Shown here: positions 26,046 to 35,908 of the stretch, in pieces
Layout: every line of letters begins with the position of its first letter
Numbering within the stretch: position 1 is the stretch's first letter
Source of the DNA: Pseudomonadota bacterium
Lineage (GTDB): Bacteria > Pseudomonadota > Gammaproteobacteria > Pseudomonadales > Oleiphilaceae
NCBI GenBank assembly: GCA_002747395.1
Contig: PDPE01000034.1
Span: 30,997 to 94,996, forward strand
Direction: 5' to 3'
Length of the DNA: 64,000 bases
Notes under the pieces: model-generated
What the model saw: the letters and a program-made list of their open reading frames with translations, nothing else
What the model was told of the DNA's origin: nothing
Database searches by the model: none
Made by a program: the position numbers and the translations under genes

Positions 26046-28280
26046 ATGTTGAAAGCTGTTAAATTCCTGTTTGTCGGCATTGTGATCCTGTTTATTCTGG
26101 TCACAGCCGCACTTTTTGCCATTACCTCTTTGCTTGATCCCAATGACTATAAGCCTGAAATCGAAAATGCAATTCAGGAATCAACGGGTTTCCACATCAA
26201 TATCAATGGTGCAATCGACTGGTCGATCTATCCCTGGCTTGGCCTGGAATTGAGCGAGATTCAGGTCAATACTACCGAAGGTGCTCCCTTTACCACACTC
26301 GATAACATGCAGTTCAGGGTGGCATTGATGTCGCTGGTAAAAATGTCTCCAAGAGCAGACAAACTGGTGATTGACGGACTTCAACTCAACCTGGAGAAAG
26401 ACAGCAAGGGCGTCGGAAACTGGGAAAAGCTGTCCGACAGGGAAGCACTTTCTGCCAACGACGAACAAGACACAGAGAAAACCGCAACCGAAACCGCCAA
26501 ACCAAACCAGGAGCAGGATTTCGATTTCACCGTCTCCGAAATCGTTCTGGCCAATATCAATGTGAACTATACGGACAAACCGGCAGGCAGAACCATTGTA
26601 TTGTCACCACTCAATGTCACTGCAACCGACATTTCGACCGACTCCCCCATCCCGGTCAAAATTGATTTCACATTGAGCGACAGCCAGTCAGGCATCAGTA
26701 CAGACGGCAAGCTCAAAACCACAGTAACCTTGAGCAAAGACCTCAAACGTACCGAACTGTCGCCCTTCTCCGCAAAATTCGCGCTCTCCGGAAAACCATT
26801 TGGATCAGAAACAGTAAACACGGCAATCAACACAGCAATCACACTTGATACAGCCGGCCAAACCCTGTCTGTGGCCAATATGTCACTTACCCTGGAAAAC
26901 CTTGCCGCCATTATCGACTTGCAGATATCCGAAATAGACAAGACACCCAAAATCAACGGAAGCGCAAAAATCGTTGATTTTTCACTGCAAAAGTTGCTCA
27001 CCAATCTTGGTCAGAAGCCAATACCGACAACTGACGACAAGGTGCTGAAAAAAATTGCTTTCAGTACATCCCTAAAAAGCCCGGGCAACCAGATTTCGCT
27101 TCCCGACATTCAGCTCACCCTTGATGATACAGTATTCAAGGGGAACGCCTCGATCGACCAGAAAACCTCACGGATCCTTGCCAGGCTGGACGGAAATGCC
27201 ATCGATATCGACCGTTACTCGCCACCTGAACAAAAAGAAGGCACACAAGAGCAAGCCCGGACGACCCCGTCGCCCGATACCACTCCGGGCGGCACAGCTC
27301 CTGACGACAGCTTGCCAATCGAAATGCTGAAAGGGCTCAACTTTGATTTGTCTGCAAATTTACAGCAGCTTGTCGCCCAAAACATGACCATCCAGGATAT
27401 CGCCATCCAGACCACCGCCAAAAATGGCATCATCAAACTGAACAAGGCAGCCGGAAAGCTCTATAAAGGCGACTTTTTGGCGACAGCAGACATCAATGTA
27501 AAAGCCAAAAAGCCGACCTGGAAGCTGCATTCGGAAATCAACCGGGTCGAACTGCTTCCCATGCTGAAAGACTTCCGCGAGCTGACGTTATTGGCGGGCA
27601 ACCTGAACTTTAAGGCGGATATCGCCTCAACAGGGAAGAACCTGACCCAACTGCAAAACAATGCTGATGGCACCGCCTCCTTCAATATCGACAAGGGCGC
27701 ACTCGAAGGTGTCAACCTTCAGGCTCTGGCATGCAAGGGAGCCGCACAGCTACAGGGTAAAAAAGTGGATATCAGCCAACGTCCGCCCCTCACCAGCTTT
27801 AATGATATGAGTGGAACTGTCAAAATCAATGGGCGCATCATAAGCAACCCCTCCTTGATCGCTTCATTGGCCGGTATTGCACTGGGTGGCCACGGGCAGG
27901 TAAACACGGCAGACAATACACTGGAGTATGGCCTCGACCTGAAAGTGGTGGGCGAGTTGGGAGACCCGAACTGTGAAGTCAACAAGTACATCAAGGATAT
28001 CGCGATTCCTGTCAAATGTACGGGCAGTATTGGCGGAGAAACATCACCAGACTGCGGACTGGACACGACACGTATGTCCGATATGGTCAAACAGATAGCC
28101 AGGCGGGAGGCTACACGAAAAATCGACAAGGCAATCGACCGCAAGCTGGGCAAGTGGTTAAATAAAAAGGAAAAAAATCAGGAAGGAAGCACTGACTCCA
28201 GGGCGGACACCGAAAAACAACAGGAAAAAGAGGACAAAAAAGAAGCCGTCAAAGGCCTTATCAAGGGGTTGTTCAACTAA
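26046..28280 (+). CDS. asmA: AsmA family protein
   Basis: The protein has 744 residues. One N-terminal membrane helix (about 5-28) leads into AsmA_N (SLLDPNDYKPEIENAIQEST, typical of the family), then long repetitive beta-strands facing the periplasm, and a C-terminal AsmA_2-type region (LEYGLDLKVVGELGDPNC). The tail is Lys/Glu-rich. Family role: AsmA-like bridge proteins carry phospholipid across the periplasm and affect outer-membrane assembly. It precedes mutY by about 20 bases. Confidence 0.9.
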   Translation: MLKAVKFLFVGIVILFILVTAALFAITSLLDPNDYKPEIENAIQESTGFHININGAIDWSIYPWLGLELSEIQVNTTEGAPFTTLDNMQFRVALMSLVKMSPRADKLVIDGLQLNLEKDSKGVGNWEKLSDREALSANDEQDTEKTATETAKPNQEQDFDFTVSEIVLANINVNYTDKPAGRTIVLSPLNVTATDISTDSPIPVKIDFTLSDSQSGISTDGKLKTTVTLSKDLKRTELSPFSAKFALSGKPFGSETVNTAINTAITLDTAGQTLSVANMSLTLENLAAIIDLQISEIDKTPKINGSAKIVDFSLQKLLTNLGQKPIPTTDDKVLKKIAFSTSLKSPGNQISLPDIQLTLDDTVFKGNASIDQKTSRILARLDGNAIDIDRYSPPEQKEGTQEQARTTPSPDTTPGGTAPDDSLPIEMLKGLNFDLSANLQQLVAQNMTIQDIAIQTTAKNGIIKLNKAAGKLYKGDFLATADINVKAKKPTWKLHSEINRVELLPMLKDFRELTLLAGNLNFKADIASTGKNLTQLQNNADGTASFNIDKGALEGVNLQALACKGAAQLQGKKVDISQRPPLTSFNDMSGTVKINGRIISNPSLIASLAGIALGGHGQVNTADNTLEYGLDLKVVGELGDPNCEVNKYIKDIAIPVKCTGSIGGETSPDCGLDTTRMSDMVKQIARREATRKIDKAIDRKLGKWLNKKEKNQEGSTDSRADTEKQQEKEDKKEAVKGLIKGLFN

Positions 28281-28312
28281 TATCCGTGACCGCAAATATC
28301 TGTGACCGCAAA
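28281..28312 (+). repeat. 16-bp tandem duplication at the asmA-mutY junction
   Basis: TATCCGTGACCGCAAA (28281-28296) is followed by TATCTGTGACCGCAAA (28297-28312), with one difference. The second copy contains the GTG used as the mutY start. Confidence 0.85.
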
Positions 28313-29492
28313 AGTGCGGACAAAAAAGGCACCTGACGGGCAGACAGAAAACGGGCGTGCGTCGCCCCCCGTGGTCGGCTGCACCCCGACAATCTCTCCT
28401 TCAGCCAGCACCTGGTTTGCAAACAGGCTGCTGGAGTGGTTTGCAGATAACGGCCGAACAGACCTGCCCTGGCAAAAAGACAAAAATGCTTACAAGGTCT
28501 GGGTGTCTGAAATCATGCTTCAGCAGACCCGGGTGCAGACGGTAATCCCCTACTTTGAAAGATTCATTCACCGATTCCCGACCCTCGTTTGTCTGGCCGA
28601 AGCCGAACAGGACGAGGTGCTGGCTCACTGGTCTGGTCTGGGCTACTATGCCCGGGGAAGAAATTTACATGCTGCCGCGATAATTTGTAACACCCGGTTT
28701 AACGGCGCACTCCCTTGCAATCTGAATGACCTTGTTTCCCTGCCTGGCATAGGCCGGTCTACGGCCGGTGCCATCCTCTCCATCGCTTGCAAAACAAGAG
28801 CCCCGATTCTTGACGGAAACGTAAAGCGGGTGCTGGCACGTTTTTTGGGAATTGGGGGCTGGCCGGGAAAAAAGGCGGTTGAAAATCAACTCTGGCAGGC
28901 CGCAGAACGCTATACACCCCAAACACAGCTGGCCGAGTATACCCAGGCCATTATGGATCTCGGGGCAACGGTGTGCACCAGAACCAGCCCGGAGTGCGAA
29001 CACTGCCCATTCAGCCATTCCTGCTTTGCGTTTATCAACAACCGTATCGCCGACTTTCCCGGAAAAAAACCGAAACGCACCAACCCGACCAGACAAGCCT
29101 GGCTACTGATCATTCGAAATGAAAAGCGGGAAATCTGGCTGGAAAAACAACCCGACAAGGGAATCTGGGGTGGGCTGTGGTCACTTCCTCAGCGAGATAT
29201 CAAAGAAAGCCGGCAACACATCGCTGCACGGGTGGAAATGAATCAGCGGGTTTCGGTCAAGTCTCATTCTGTTCTTGATGAGTTTACTCATATTTTTTCT
29301 CACTTTAACCTGAAACTGCGCCCACTCGTACTCGAAGTAAAAGAAACAGGATACCTGTCCGAACCGCACCCCGAATATGGCACAGGCTTGAACAACGGCT
29401 GGAAATCAGAAATGGTCGCAACAACTCTGGGGCTGCCTGCACCCATAAAAAAAGTCCTCGCATCCATACACACCGTCCCGGACAATCAATGA
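28302..29492 (+). CDS. mutY: A/G-specific adenine glycosylase MutY
   Basis: The protein has 396 residues, using GTG at 28302; no early ATG is available, and GTG at 28314 is an alternative. The core has LPWQ...VSEIMLQQTRV with the catalytic Glu, the helix-hairpin-helix LPGIGRSTAGAIL and the catalytic Asp in ILDGNVKR. The iron-sulfur loop has C-x6-C-x2-C-x5-C spacing (CTRTSPECEHCPFSHSC). The C-terminal NUDIX-like domain recognises 8-oxoguanine. Role: removes adenine opposite 8-oxoG. A roughly 35-residue N-terminal extension precedes the conserved core. Confidence 0.94.
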   Translation: MTAKVRTKKAPDGQTENGRASPPVVGCTPTISPSASTWFANRLLEWFADNGRTDLPWQKDKNAYKVWVSEIMLQQTRVQTVIPYFERFIHRFPTLVCLAEAEQDEVLAHWSGLGYYARGRNLHAAAIICNTRFNGALPCNLNDLVSLPGIGRSTAGAILSIACKTRAPILDGNVKRVLARFLGIGGWPGKKAVENQLWQAAERYTPQTQLAEYTQAIMDLGATVCTRTSPECEHCPFSHSCFAFINNRIADFPGKKPKRTNPTRQAWLLIIRNEKREIWLEKQPDKGIWGGLWSLPQRDIKESRQHIAARVEMNQRVSVKSHSVLDEFTHIFSHFNLKLRPLVLEVKETGYLSEPHPEYGTGLNNGWKSEMVATTLGLPAPIKKVLASIHTVPDNQ

Positions 29493-29599
29493 TAGAATTT
29501 TCACCACAAACCGATTACCATTACGCCAGTCAGCATAGCGTTCATCAACACTCAGGTTCATCACCATAACATCAGGATTCACCAAACCAGGTTACAGCC

Positions 29600-29869
29600 A
29601 TGACTCGACTCGTTTATTGCAGAAAATACCGGAAAGAACTCGAAGGCCTGCCGGTTCCTCCCATGCCCGGCCCTGGAGGGCAGGATATCTATGAAAACAT
29701 TTCACAACAGGCATGGCAGGAATGGCAACAACTGCAAACCATGCTGATCAACGAAAAACACCTGAGCCTGATCGACCCGCGCACCAGAGAATATCTGACC
29801 GCACAAATGGATAAATTTTTTTCCAACGAAGATTACGACAAGGCCGAAGGCTACGTCCCCGAATCGTAA
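29600..29869 (+). CDS. yggX: Probable Fe(2+)-trafficking protein YggX
   Basis: The protein has 89 residues, the usual size. The N-terminal [13 protein letters not shown] carries the single conserved Cys, and [19 protein letters not shown] is the family hallmark. Role: protects iron-sulfur proteins from oxidative damage. The mutY-yggX pair is conserved in gammaproteobacteria and fits shared repair of oxidative damage. tRNA-Phe follows. Confidence 0.95.
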   Translation: MTRLVYCRKYRKELEGLPVPPMPGPGGQDIYENISQQAWQEWQQLQTMLINEKHLSLIDPRTREYLTAQMDKFFSNEDYDKAEGYVPES

Positions 29870-30038
29870 ACGATCAAAATAACGGGCGTAAAAAAACCGT
29901 CAAATTAATCAAAAAGCCTCTTGACTATTCAACGAAAAACCTTTTAAATACGCCCCCGTTGCAGACACAAAGCAACACACAAAAGACGGGCAACTTGCTC
30001 GCTGATGCCAGCCAGGCATTACTTAAAAATGGCAGTGT

Positions 30039-30114
30039 GCCCGGATAGCTCAGTCGGTAGAGCAGAGGATTGAAAATCCTCGTGTCGGTGGTTCGATTCC
30101 GCCTCCGGGCACCA
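30039..30114 (+). tRNA. tRNA-Phe (GAA)
   Basis: The 76-base cloverleaf has acceptor stem GCCCGGA/TCCGGGC, D-arm GCTC..GAGC, anticodon loop TTGAAAA with anticodon GAA, T-loop GTTCGATTC and an encoded CCA end. It lies downstream of yggX, as in pseudomonads. Confidence 0.97.
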
Positions 30115-30509
30115 TTTCCCGGCAAGTTACTACACTCTTGCCCCCTTGCTGATACCTTTGATTGACTCCAATCCCCCACCTTCAGGAAGGTGACAATTTC
30201 TTTATTTTCGAACGGGGCTTTGCCTGAGACAGATTGGTCTTTTAACCAATTATCTGATTTTGATGTCCATTTTGTAATGTTTAAAGCTGGAAATTCAAAT
30301 GAATTTTGGTAGGCTTGGCCCACGCGGATTATCTTGCCGATAAAATTGAAACAATCAAGCGCTTAAGATTCTTCCGCCTTTCTTTACTGCCCTTCACGAG
30401 ATGTCCGGGCAAAAAGAAAAGACCTTGTAACATGTCTCAACTTGTAAGCGCAGCTTTTTGTCCACAGTGAGGCAGTTACATTTACAATACATATCAAGGA
30501 ATAAAACAC
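30115..30509. other. Non-coding gap downstream of tRNA-Phe
   Basis: Apart from a small hairpin near the tRNA (30177-30192), I recognise nothing. The sequence is AT-richer than its flanks. A minus-strand frame crosses it, but only as an antisense reading of the tRNA. No duplicated tRNA 3' end that would mark an integrated element was noticed. Confidence 0.5.
30177..30208 (+). terminator. Possible terminator after tRNA-Phe
   Basis: CACCTT-CAGG-AAGGTG forms a 6-bp stem with a 4-base loop, followed by ACAATTTCTTTATTTT. The T-run is interrupted, so confidence is moderate. Confidence 0.4.
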
Positions 30510-31667
30510 ATGAAACACAGTATTCTTAGTAGCAGCATTGCGTTGGTTGTCAGCACTGGCGCGACTTTTGCCAGTGCAGTCACACTTTATGACTATAAGG
30601 AAGCCACCTCTGCCTATGAGGATGCCTACATCAACGGTCAATTCAATGTACAGGATGGAAACCAGGATCAAAGCAGTTACAATCTGGAGTTGAGTGCAGA
30701 TTATGAGCGTGTTTTCTCATCGCCTGACCAAAACACCAAGATTGATTTTTCTGGTGATACCAGCCGTAATCGTGGCCCGAATAAAGGTGATAAAAGCGAA
30801 AAAAGTTATCAGGCAACCGCATCGATCACCTCGGATCAGTATTTCACTCCTGGAAGCTCGGGAGCGTTCTGGTACGGCAAAGGCGAAATAGGCGCACGCA
30901 CTGACATGGAAGATCCGCTCACAGCAGTTACTTTGGGTGCCGGTTATGGTCGGGTGGTCAACGCCACGCCCATGATCAGGGCGATAAGACTGGTCGAGGC
31001 TCTCCAGGAGCGGGGGCTGCTTCAAGGCGCACCTTCAGTGGCTACCTATCAGGCAATTGCCGAGGTAATCGCAAAAGAGTCCGAGTATCGCAGTCGTTTT
31101 GGCTCTGCCGATTATCAAATGGAATGGATTGCCGACATCGAAACCGCGCTGGGCAGTGACCTGAGCACACGCGGTACAATACGCATTTACGATGTATTGA
31201 ACAAAGAGCGTATCTCTACACGCAAGTATGGCTGGCTGGTTCGCGCCGGTGCGGGTTCCGTGATCAGTAACTACGATGGCTCCAACAGCAAACCCGCTCT
31301 GGAGATTGGTGCCGAGTACCACTACCCGATCAACAACAGCCTGCAGTTTTCCAACGAAACCTTGCTGACCACCGTGATCGACGACGGCGAGAACAGCTTC
31401 AATGCTCAAAACAGAATGGCTTTGACCTATGAAATCAGTGACCGTATTGATTGGGAAAACAGCTGGCAGTTGAATTACTCCAACTATGAAGACGCTGAAA
31501 ACGTCACCATGAACACGCTGGTATCGTCTTACCGTTATTACCTGTCAAATCAACTGAGCTTTGACCTTACTGCCAAACTCACTGATCTGGATGATGGCGT
31601 CGATGACAACGGCAATGATGATCTGGGTAAAAGTTTGACAATGGGTGTTACTTACCGATTGAAGTAA
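30510..31667 (+). CDS. Predicted outer-membrane beta-barrel protein
   Basis: The protein has 385 residues. The signal peptide ends around ATFASA-V (residue 23). Alternating strands with aromatic girdles (SYNLELSADYERVF, YQATASITSDQYF, FWYGKGEIGARTD, LSFDLTAKLTDL) run to the end GVTYRLK, indicating a barrel. Residues 155-190 look helical (IRLVEALQERGLL), perhaps a plug or an extracellular insertion. No family is recognised with certainty. The ribosome-binding site is AAGGA. A strong terminator follows, so it is monocistronic. Confidence 0.6.
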   Translation: MKHSILSSSIALVVSTGATFASAVTLYDYKEATSAYEDAYINGQFNVQDGNQDQSSYNLELSADYERVFSSPDQNTKIDFSGDTSRNRGPNKGDKSEKSYQATASITSDQYFTPGSSGAFWYGKGEIGARTDMEDPLTAVTLGAGYGRVVNATPMIRAIRLVEALQERGLLQGAPSVATYQAIAEVIAKESEYRSRFGSADYQMEWIADIETALGSDLSTRGTIRIYDVLNKERISTRKYGWLVRAGAGSVISNYDGSNSKPALEIGAEYHYPINNSLQFSNETLLTTVIDDGENSFNAQNRMALTYEISDRIDWENSWQLNYSNYEDAENVTMNTLVSSYRYYLSNQLSFDLTAKLTDLDDGVDDNGNDDLGKSLTMGVTYRLK

Positions 31668-31680
31668 TCCTGACATCAAA

Positions 31681-31732
31681 CCTGCTTTAGCAGGCCGCCC
31701 GCGCCCCCGGGCCCTCCGGGGGCGTTTTTTTT
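31681..31732 (+). terminator. Rho-independent terminator after the barrel gene
   Basis: A small stem CCTGC-TTTA-GCAGG (31681-31694) is followed by the main stem CGCCCCCGG/CCGGGGGCG with a 5-base loop (31702-31724) and eight T residues. Confidence 0.92.
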
Positions 31733-31961
31733 CAATTCTTTTATCTTGCACCAACCCGCTACCCGCCAAAAATTCGGTAATTGATCCTCACGTTTTTTCC
31801 CGCATCAACCGAAGCCGATTTGCATCAAGCCTTTACTCCTTCCCCAATCAAAAGCCATAATGATAAAGAGGGACAGGAAACCGGAATAAATAACCAATAA
31901 TCAAAAACAGTGGTTTTTTGAAGAAGGAAAGGTGGTGCTGGCAGTTTTTCGGGAGAACGTT

Positions 31962-34772
31962 ATGAGGTACTCGGATTTAAAAGTGTGTTCGTATAACAAC
32001 CGATTGTCGATTCTGGCATTTTTTCTAACCGGGCTTATGTCATTTTCAGCCTGGGCAGATTGTTCGGAATCCTCAAGGAGTTGGGTTCAAAAATCCTATA
32101 TTTCCTATTATGGCAGACCTGGTGACCCTGGTGGTATTGATTACTGGGCCTGTCGCATGGACGGCACAGGTGGCAATCTCAAAAACATTATTGATGCATT
32201 CGGGGTTTCCTCTGAATTTACCGAACGCTATGGCGGGTTGACCAATAGTGAATTGATCGATTCCATATACCGGCAAATGTTTAATCGTGACCCGGACAGT
32301 GCCGGAAAACAATGGTATCTTGATGAACTGACTTCCGGACGCATGAATCTTCAAACCATTACGCTGAGTGTACTCAATGGGGCCACCGGGGTCGATGCAA
32401 CCATTGTCGCCAACAAACTTCAATTGGCTGATTACTTTACCGGGGTGCTTGCCGCAGGCAATGTAACCTACCGGGATATTGAGCTGGCGAAGGGCTTGCT
32501 TGAAATTGTGGACGACACGGCAGAAAGCGTCAATCGAGCCAGGGGCAATGCCGATATGCTTGTCAACCTTTGGCGAAACCCGGGTACAGACTCGGCGTAC
32601 TGTAACAATACCTGCAATTACTCCAGAGACGGTATTTGTGATGATGGTGGGGACGGATCAGACAACGGTGTTTGCAATCTGGGCACCGACTGTGCGGACT
32701 GCGGATTACGCACGGCCAATGCAGCCTGTAATGAGGGTTGCAGATACTCGGGTGATGGCCAGTGTGACGATGGAGGCACCAATTCCGATTACGCTGAATG
32801 TGCGCTTGGATCTGACTGTGCTGATTGTGGTGATCGTTCCTCCGAGATTCCCCGGCCAACCCCCGACCCGGATCCGGTTCCCGATCCAGGCAGTGATAAC
32901 CCTCACGTAATCACTGATCCAGACATGGTTATCCCTCCGCCTGTTGATGCCGGGCCTCCCGAAACGGCGGTCACGATTATTACCGATGCAAAAAACAATA
33001 AGGCGGTCGCAGTCAATAATATTCTGGGAGAAGCCTTTTACGTTATTTTTGATGGCAACAAACAGGTCGGCTCTGAAGCAGTGCTGGGGGCAATTTATCA
33101 GACTCCTGATGGCCAGTTGATCAAATTTGACTTCAACGCATCCGGGCAGGTAACCCGAATGGAAGTGAATGGCACTGTTTTCAGTTATACCAATCACAAT
33201 GGCAACACGGTTGACCTCACCATTGACCATGCAGACGGGCGGCAGGAGACCCACAGGCAAGTAAGCCTGATGGCAGGTGGACTTCATTCCCAATCACAAA
33301 ATACCAGGCTGGTTGCAAGCCGTGTCAGGGCCTATGCGGATGCAGGCCGGGTCAGCGCCTACTCTGATGGCCCTTCATTGGCTTCTTACGCCATTGGTGT
33401 TGTAGGTACCAGCGTGGGGATATTCCTGTGTGGTTCACAGCTATATGCAACGGGTGGTCTCACAGCCTCGATTACTATGGGCTGTGTCAGTGCAGCCATC
33501 GGTTTTGGCAGCGTCTATCTGGATAATACACCGCTGGGCTATGGTTCGGCAGGTCTGGATCTTGCCTCCGGGATTGCCACCAGGGATGCCACTTCTATCG
33601 CCACCGGGCTCAGCGGCGTCATTTCCGGCCTTCTCGGCTGGCAAACCGAAGAAACTGAATTGAAAGCCGTTGTCGCAGGTCTGATTCTCACAACCAACGG
33701 AAAAGGGCTTATCAGAAAGGATAACGCTGAAACCCGGGTATACGTCCGATCCCAGGACGGGAATAGCAGCCACGTGGTCACTGCCAACAAGGGGTTCACC
33801 ATAGGTCGCAAGTTCGGTTCAGGCCGGCACATTATCCGGTTTGAGGCGAAAGGGTATATCATCAAGGAGTATAAAATTGTTGTTTCCGATGGGACCGTTG
33901 TCGTCCGGGAAGAAGCTGACGTACCTGGCGAGAATGACAAAACGGTAAAGCGTATTACTCCATCTTCCGTTGCCAGGCCGGTGGTGCTTTATCTCGTACC
34001 GGAGTTAGACCCGGCACCCAAAATCACCGGGCATGTCGTGTGGCCAAGAAAGCATAAGGATCAGACTGAGGAAACCGAGCGGGTACAGGTAGAAGGTGGT
34101 GTAGTGTCACTTCACGACATGACAGGTGCCCAAACTGCCTGGTTCACCGCTTCAAAGGTGGATTCGGAAAATGATGTTGGCCGCTATGAGATTTATTTGC
34201 CTCGCAAGATGGGTTACTTCGCTCTGAAATTTAAACAGAATTCGCTTTGTTTCCAGGATCAGATTATTCCTGTCGGCATTATCGACTCTTCTGAAGTGGC
34301 TTCTTTCAGTGTTCCCAAGGCCAGCTTTAGAGAAGCAGAAACATTGAATTTCAATTTCAATGGTGATGCCGAATGGAACCTTGATATACCCGTAATATCG
34401 GTTTATAACGGCACATTCACGGGTCAGGGTACGCCGACGATGGACTCTATTAGCTACACCTACCCTGTTGAATTCCATGACCCTAAAACAGGACCGTACA
34501 TTGTGCAGGTGCGTGCCGAAACTGAATGCCACTCTTATGATTTCCACCTCGAACTGGAAGACGGCGCCGGGGAGATGGTTCTAGACGACACGAATTTTCC
34601 TGTAGAAACAGGACAATGTGGTGAAGTGTATGAACACGTAGCTCGCAGATACTCAATTCAGGGCAGGTTACGGGAGGGAGGTACCTGGGCAAATCTGCTT
34701 CCACCTATAGCAGACGCCAGTGTAGATCAGGCATGTTCAGGCACCTGGGCAATTCCTTCGCTACGGCCATGA
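31962..34772 (+). CDS. Large exported protein with DUF4214-like and Notch-like Cys-rich repeats
   Basis: The protein has 936 residues from the ATG at 31962, chosen for a GGGAG ribosome-binding site. The signal peptide ends at FSAWA-D. Residues 33-195 resemble DUF4214 (ISYYGRPGDPGGIDYWA; QMFNRDPDSAGKQWYLDEL), a module of surface and S-layer-associated proteins. Residues 214-292 hold two Cys-rich repeats of the form C-x3-C-x5-DGxCDDGG-x8-C-x-LG(T/S)DCADCG, similar to LNR/Notch-type calcium-binding modules. A Pro/Asp-rich linker (PRPTPDPDPVPDPGSD) follows, then a Gly/Ala-rich hydrophobic stretch and beta-rich C-terminal domains. I infer a cell-surface or secreted protein, possibly in adhesion or recognition. 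Confidence 0.6.
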   Translation: MRYSDLKVCSYNNRLSILAFFLTGLMSFSAWADCSESSRSWVQKSYISYYGRPGDPGGIDYWACRMDGTGGNLKNIIDAFGVSSEFTERYGGLTNSELIDSIYRQMFNRDPDSAGKQWYLDELTSGRMNLQTITLSVLNGATGVDATIVANKLQLADYFTGVLAAGNVTYRDIELAKGLLEIVDDTAESVNRARGNADMLVNLWRNPGTDSAYCNNTCNYSRDGICDDGGDGSDNGVCNLGTDCADCGLRTANAACNEGCRYSGDGQCDDGGTNSDYAECALGSDCADCGDRSSEIPRPTPDPDPVPDPGSDNPHVITDPDMVIPPPVDAGPPETAVTIITDAKNNKAVAVNNILGEAFYVIFDGNKQVGSEAVLGAIYQTPDGQLIKFDFNASGQVTRMEVNGTVFSYTNHNGNTVDLTIDHADGRQETHRQVSLMAGGLHSQSQNTRLVASRVRAYADAGRVSAYSDGPSLASYAIGVVGTSVGIFLCGSQLYATGGLTASITMGCVSAAIGFGSVYLDNTPLGYGSAGLDLASGIATRDATSIATGLSGVISGLLGWQTEETELKAVVAGLILTTNGKGLIRKDNAETRVYVRSQDGNSSHVVTANKGFTIGRKFGSGRHIIRFEAKGYIIKEYKIVVSDGTVVVREEADVPGENDKTVKRITPSSVARPVVLYLVPELDPAPKITGHVVWPRKHKDQTEETERVQVEGGVVSLHDMTGAQTAWFTASKVDSENDVGRYEIYLPRKMGYFALKFKQNSLCFQDQIIPVGIIDSSEVASFSVPKASFREAETLNFNFNGDAEWNLDIPVISVYNGTFTGQGTPTMDSISYTYPVEFHDPKTGPYIVQVRAETECHSYDFHLELEDGAGEMVLDDTNFPVETGQCGEVYEHVARRYSIQGRLREGGTWANLLPPIADASVDQACSGTWAIPSLRP

Positions 34773-35181
34773 TTGATTAACCATCATTGAAGGCGGGTGC
34801 AATGCCCGCTTTCAATTTTTATTTCAATCGCGAATTTAACCGGAAAATACAACTTCCTGCCCGCCTCTGTATGTCCCGTTTTTTTTAGAACCGGCAGAAC
34901 AGCGGCCAGGTTCAGAACGCGGGCAACACGTATCAGGGTTCTTCACAAAAAGAAACAGTGAACGCACTGGCAACCATAGATAGCTGTTGTATTCTATAAA
35001 ACCGGACATATGATAGAGGTGTTAGCCTGAGTTAAAGGCTCGCACATAAGCGTTGCCGGACAGCCTTCAAGAGAAACCATCACTCTTGCACTTGAACAGG
35101 CAGATTTCAAAAATCCGGTTTTTTGATTCCAAAACCATATGTATCTGAAAACACATTCATTCTATGAGCGTAAAAAACATG
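34773..35181. other. Intergenic gap between the DUF4214-like gene and a small barrel gene
   Basis: About 400 bases, with one clear hairpin at its left end (34787-34825). The remainder shows no open frame with coding character and no recognisable RNA. An AT-rich stretch before 35182 may hold the next promoter. Confidence 0.5.
34787..34825 (+). terminator. Terminator after the DUF4214-like gene
   Basis: TTGAAGGCGGG pairs with CCCGCTTTCAA (one mismatch) around a TGCAATG loop, followed by TTTTTATTTC. Confidence 0.75.
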
Positions 35182-35787
35182 AAAACCAATGTTAAAACAG
35201 CAGTCATTGTAATAGCGGCATTCGCAGCAGGAGCGGCGAATGTAAATGCAGAAAGTGCACATGAAAGCAAAAAGCATGAAATCAGACCCTTTTATGGCAC
35301 CGGCTATACAGCCAGTGACTCCGATATTTTTGCAGATACTCTTACTAATGGATTGCTTGGAATAGCACAAAGATCCGAAACAACCACCTTTGGAGTGGCA
35401 GGCCTGGGTTATCGCTATCATATTGACAGATTTGGATTGGGCGTAGACCTTGGATACTCTACCGCCAAAGAAGAATTGTTCAAAAAGTCAAAGGATGTAG
35501 AGCCGTTTGAAACAAGCAAAATGAAAAGATACTTCTTTATGCCAACTGCATCATATTCCTGGTACAGGACTCATTATATTGATTTTTATGGCTCTGCCAG
35601 TGCAGGAACCATATACGAAACGACAAGGAAAGATACGGCAGATGCAAAAACAGAAAGCGAAACTATTTTTGCCTATCAGATTAACCCGATTGGATTGAGA
35701 ATAGGTAACGAAACTGCCGGTGGCTTCCTGGAACTGGGATACGGGCAAAAAGGAATACTCAGTGCGGGTATAAGTATCAGATTATAA
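35182..35787 (+). CDS. Small outer-membrane beta-barrel-like protein
   Basis: The protein has 201 residues from the ATG at 35182, which directly starts a signal peptide (MKTNVKTAVIVIAAFAAGA); the ATG at 35164 gives six more residues. Strand-like segments (TTFGVAGLGYRYHIDRFGLG, YFFMPTASYSWYRTHYIDF, GGFLELGYGQKGILSAGISI) suggest an 8-stranded OmpA/OmpX-like barrel. It has no recognised family. It is followed by the convergent tetrahaem cytochrome gene. Confidence 0.55.
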   Translation, partial: KTNVKTAVIVIAAFAAGAANVNAESAHESKKHEIRPFYGTGYTASDSDIFADTLTNGLLGIAQRSETTTFGVAGLGYRYHIDRFGLGVDLGYSTAKEELFKKSKDVEPFETSKMKRYFFMPTASYSWYRTHYIDFYGSASAGTIYETTRKDTADAKTESETIFAYQINPIGLRIGNETAGGFLELGYGQKGILSAGISIRL

Positions 35788-35908
35788 CTGCATGTGCGGG
35801 CCAGCCAGGATCGGGCACTTCTTTCCGAACACTGCCCGGTTCTGCGGGCGAAATTTTGGACTACACAGTACAGTAAAGATAAAGGTACCAGTATCATGTA
35901 AATTCTGT

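Noticed and set aside
29925..30323. 132-residue minus-strand frame across tRNA-Phe
   Set aside because: The segment RRRNRTTDTRIFNPLLYRL is the well-known artefact of reading tRNA-Phe antisense. It has no real gene features.
30039..30509. Integration site or genomic island at tRNA-Phe
   Set aside because: I found no duplicated tRNA 3' end, integrase or phage gene. The gap shows no element boundary.
32706..33293. 195-residue minus-strand frame
   Set aside because: It is antisense to the Cys-rich repeat region of the large exported protein and is explained by that gene.
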